From Elioraea sp964533585 (GTDB taxonomy: Bacteria > Pseudomonadota > Alphaproteobacteria > Acetobacterales > Acetobacteraceae): DNA of 13,932 nucleotides. The DNA lies in NCBI GenBank assembly GCA_964533585.1, contig CAZHMM010000103.1, positions 1-13,932 on the forward strand. Reading direction: 5' to 3'. Numbering within the stretch: the stretch's first letter is position 1; each line of letters opens with the position of its first letter. Below the pieces are notes generated by a model. That model saw only the letters and a program-made list of their open reading frames with translations, made no database searches and was not told the origin of the DNA. A program made the position numbers and the translations under genes. Positions 13,882 through 13,932 of this stretch are shown piece by piece.

Positions 13882-13932
13882 TGTAGAAGTCTGCACTTGA
13901 TCTGACGGCTGTCCGGCTTGGCGTGGCGGGTG
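13882..13932 (+). mobile_element. IS481-like element, left terminus (runs off window)
   Basis: TGTAGAAGTCTGCACTTG begins directly after the IS630 sequence breaks off and matches the terminus at 617-591 on the other strand in 22 of 27 bases, including an unbroken CTTGATCTGACGG. The element body points to the right, out of the window, while the copy at left points left; the operon lies between two inverted, related ends. The transposase is not in view, so the family is by similarity to the left copy. Confidence 0.45.

Noticed and set aside
1..13932. tRNA or rRNA genes, CRISPR arrays, attachment sites, riboswitches
   Set aside because: I looked for spaced direct repeats, tRNA-like cloverleaf ends with CCA and T-loop motifs, and rRNA signatures and saw none. 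Intergenic gaps in the operon are too short for known riboswitches.

Overview
The window is very GC-rich, with strongly G/C-biased third codon positions and a mix of IS3, IS30, IS481 and IS630-type insertion sequences. This fits a high-GC alphaproteobacterium, perhaps of the Acetobacteraceae/Rhodospirillales type. That placement rests on composition and on the kinds of gene present; no marker gene is available.

Layout. (1) Positions 1-1471 are a graveyard of nested insertion sequences: an IS3-family element with perfect 25-bp terminal inverted repeats (202-226 and 1447-1471) whose middle has been replaced by an IS30-family remnant and the end of an IS481-like element. (2) Positions about 1497-1713 hold a frameshifted, truncated N-terminal piece of a GpA-type phage terminase large subunit. 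(3) Positions 1785-12754 carry an intact block of ten genes, all on the + strand: a FadR/FCD-type GntR regulator; sugar-binding protein 1; two MalF/MalG-type permeases; a MalK/UgpC-type ATPase; two tandem paralogous FAD-dependent oxidoreductases; a second paralogous sugar-binding protein; a glucarate-dehydratase-type enolase-superfamily enzyme; and an RraA/HMG-aldolase-like protein. (4) Positions about 12793-13932 are again IS debris: a decayed IS630 transposase, a second IS630 truncated after its N-terminal domain, and the terminus of another IS481-like element that cuts it.

How the genes work together (inference). The ABC transporter imports a carbohydrate or sugar acid, apparently through two alternative binding proteins. 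The two flavoproteins oxidise the substrate or an intermediate. The dehydratase keeps the full glucarate-dehydratase-type active-site set and should convert an acid sugar to a 2-keto-3-deoxy acid. The RraA-like protein is the natural candidate for retro-aldol cleavage to pyruvate plus an aldehyde. The regulator presumably controls the block in response to substrate or intermediate. Gaps are short (1-bp overlap to 48 bp) from the first permease to the last gene, so one operon is likely.

Most interesting points: the pairing of duplicated binding proteins with duplicated flavoproteins in one catabolic operon; apparent co-loss of the EAA-loop glutamates in both permeases together with the matching ATPase arginine; loss of two metal-ligand histidines in the regulator; a perfect palindrome over the regulator's putative -35 box; and the flanking IS debris and terminase relic, which suggest the operon sits in a repeatedly rearranged, possibly transferred segment.
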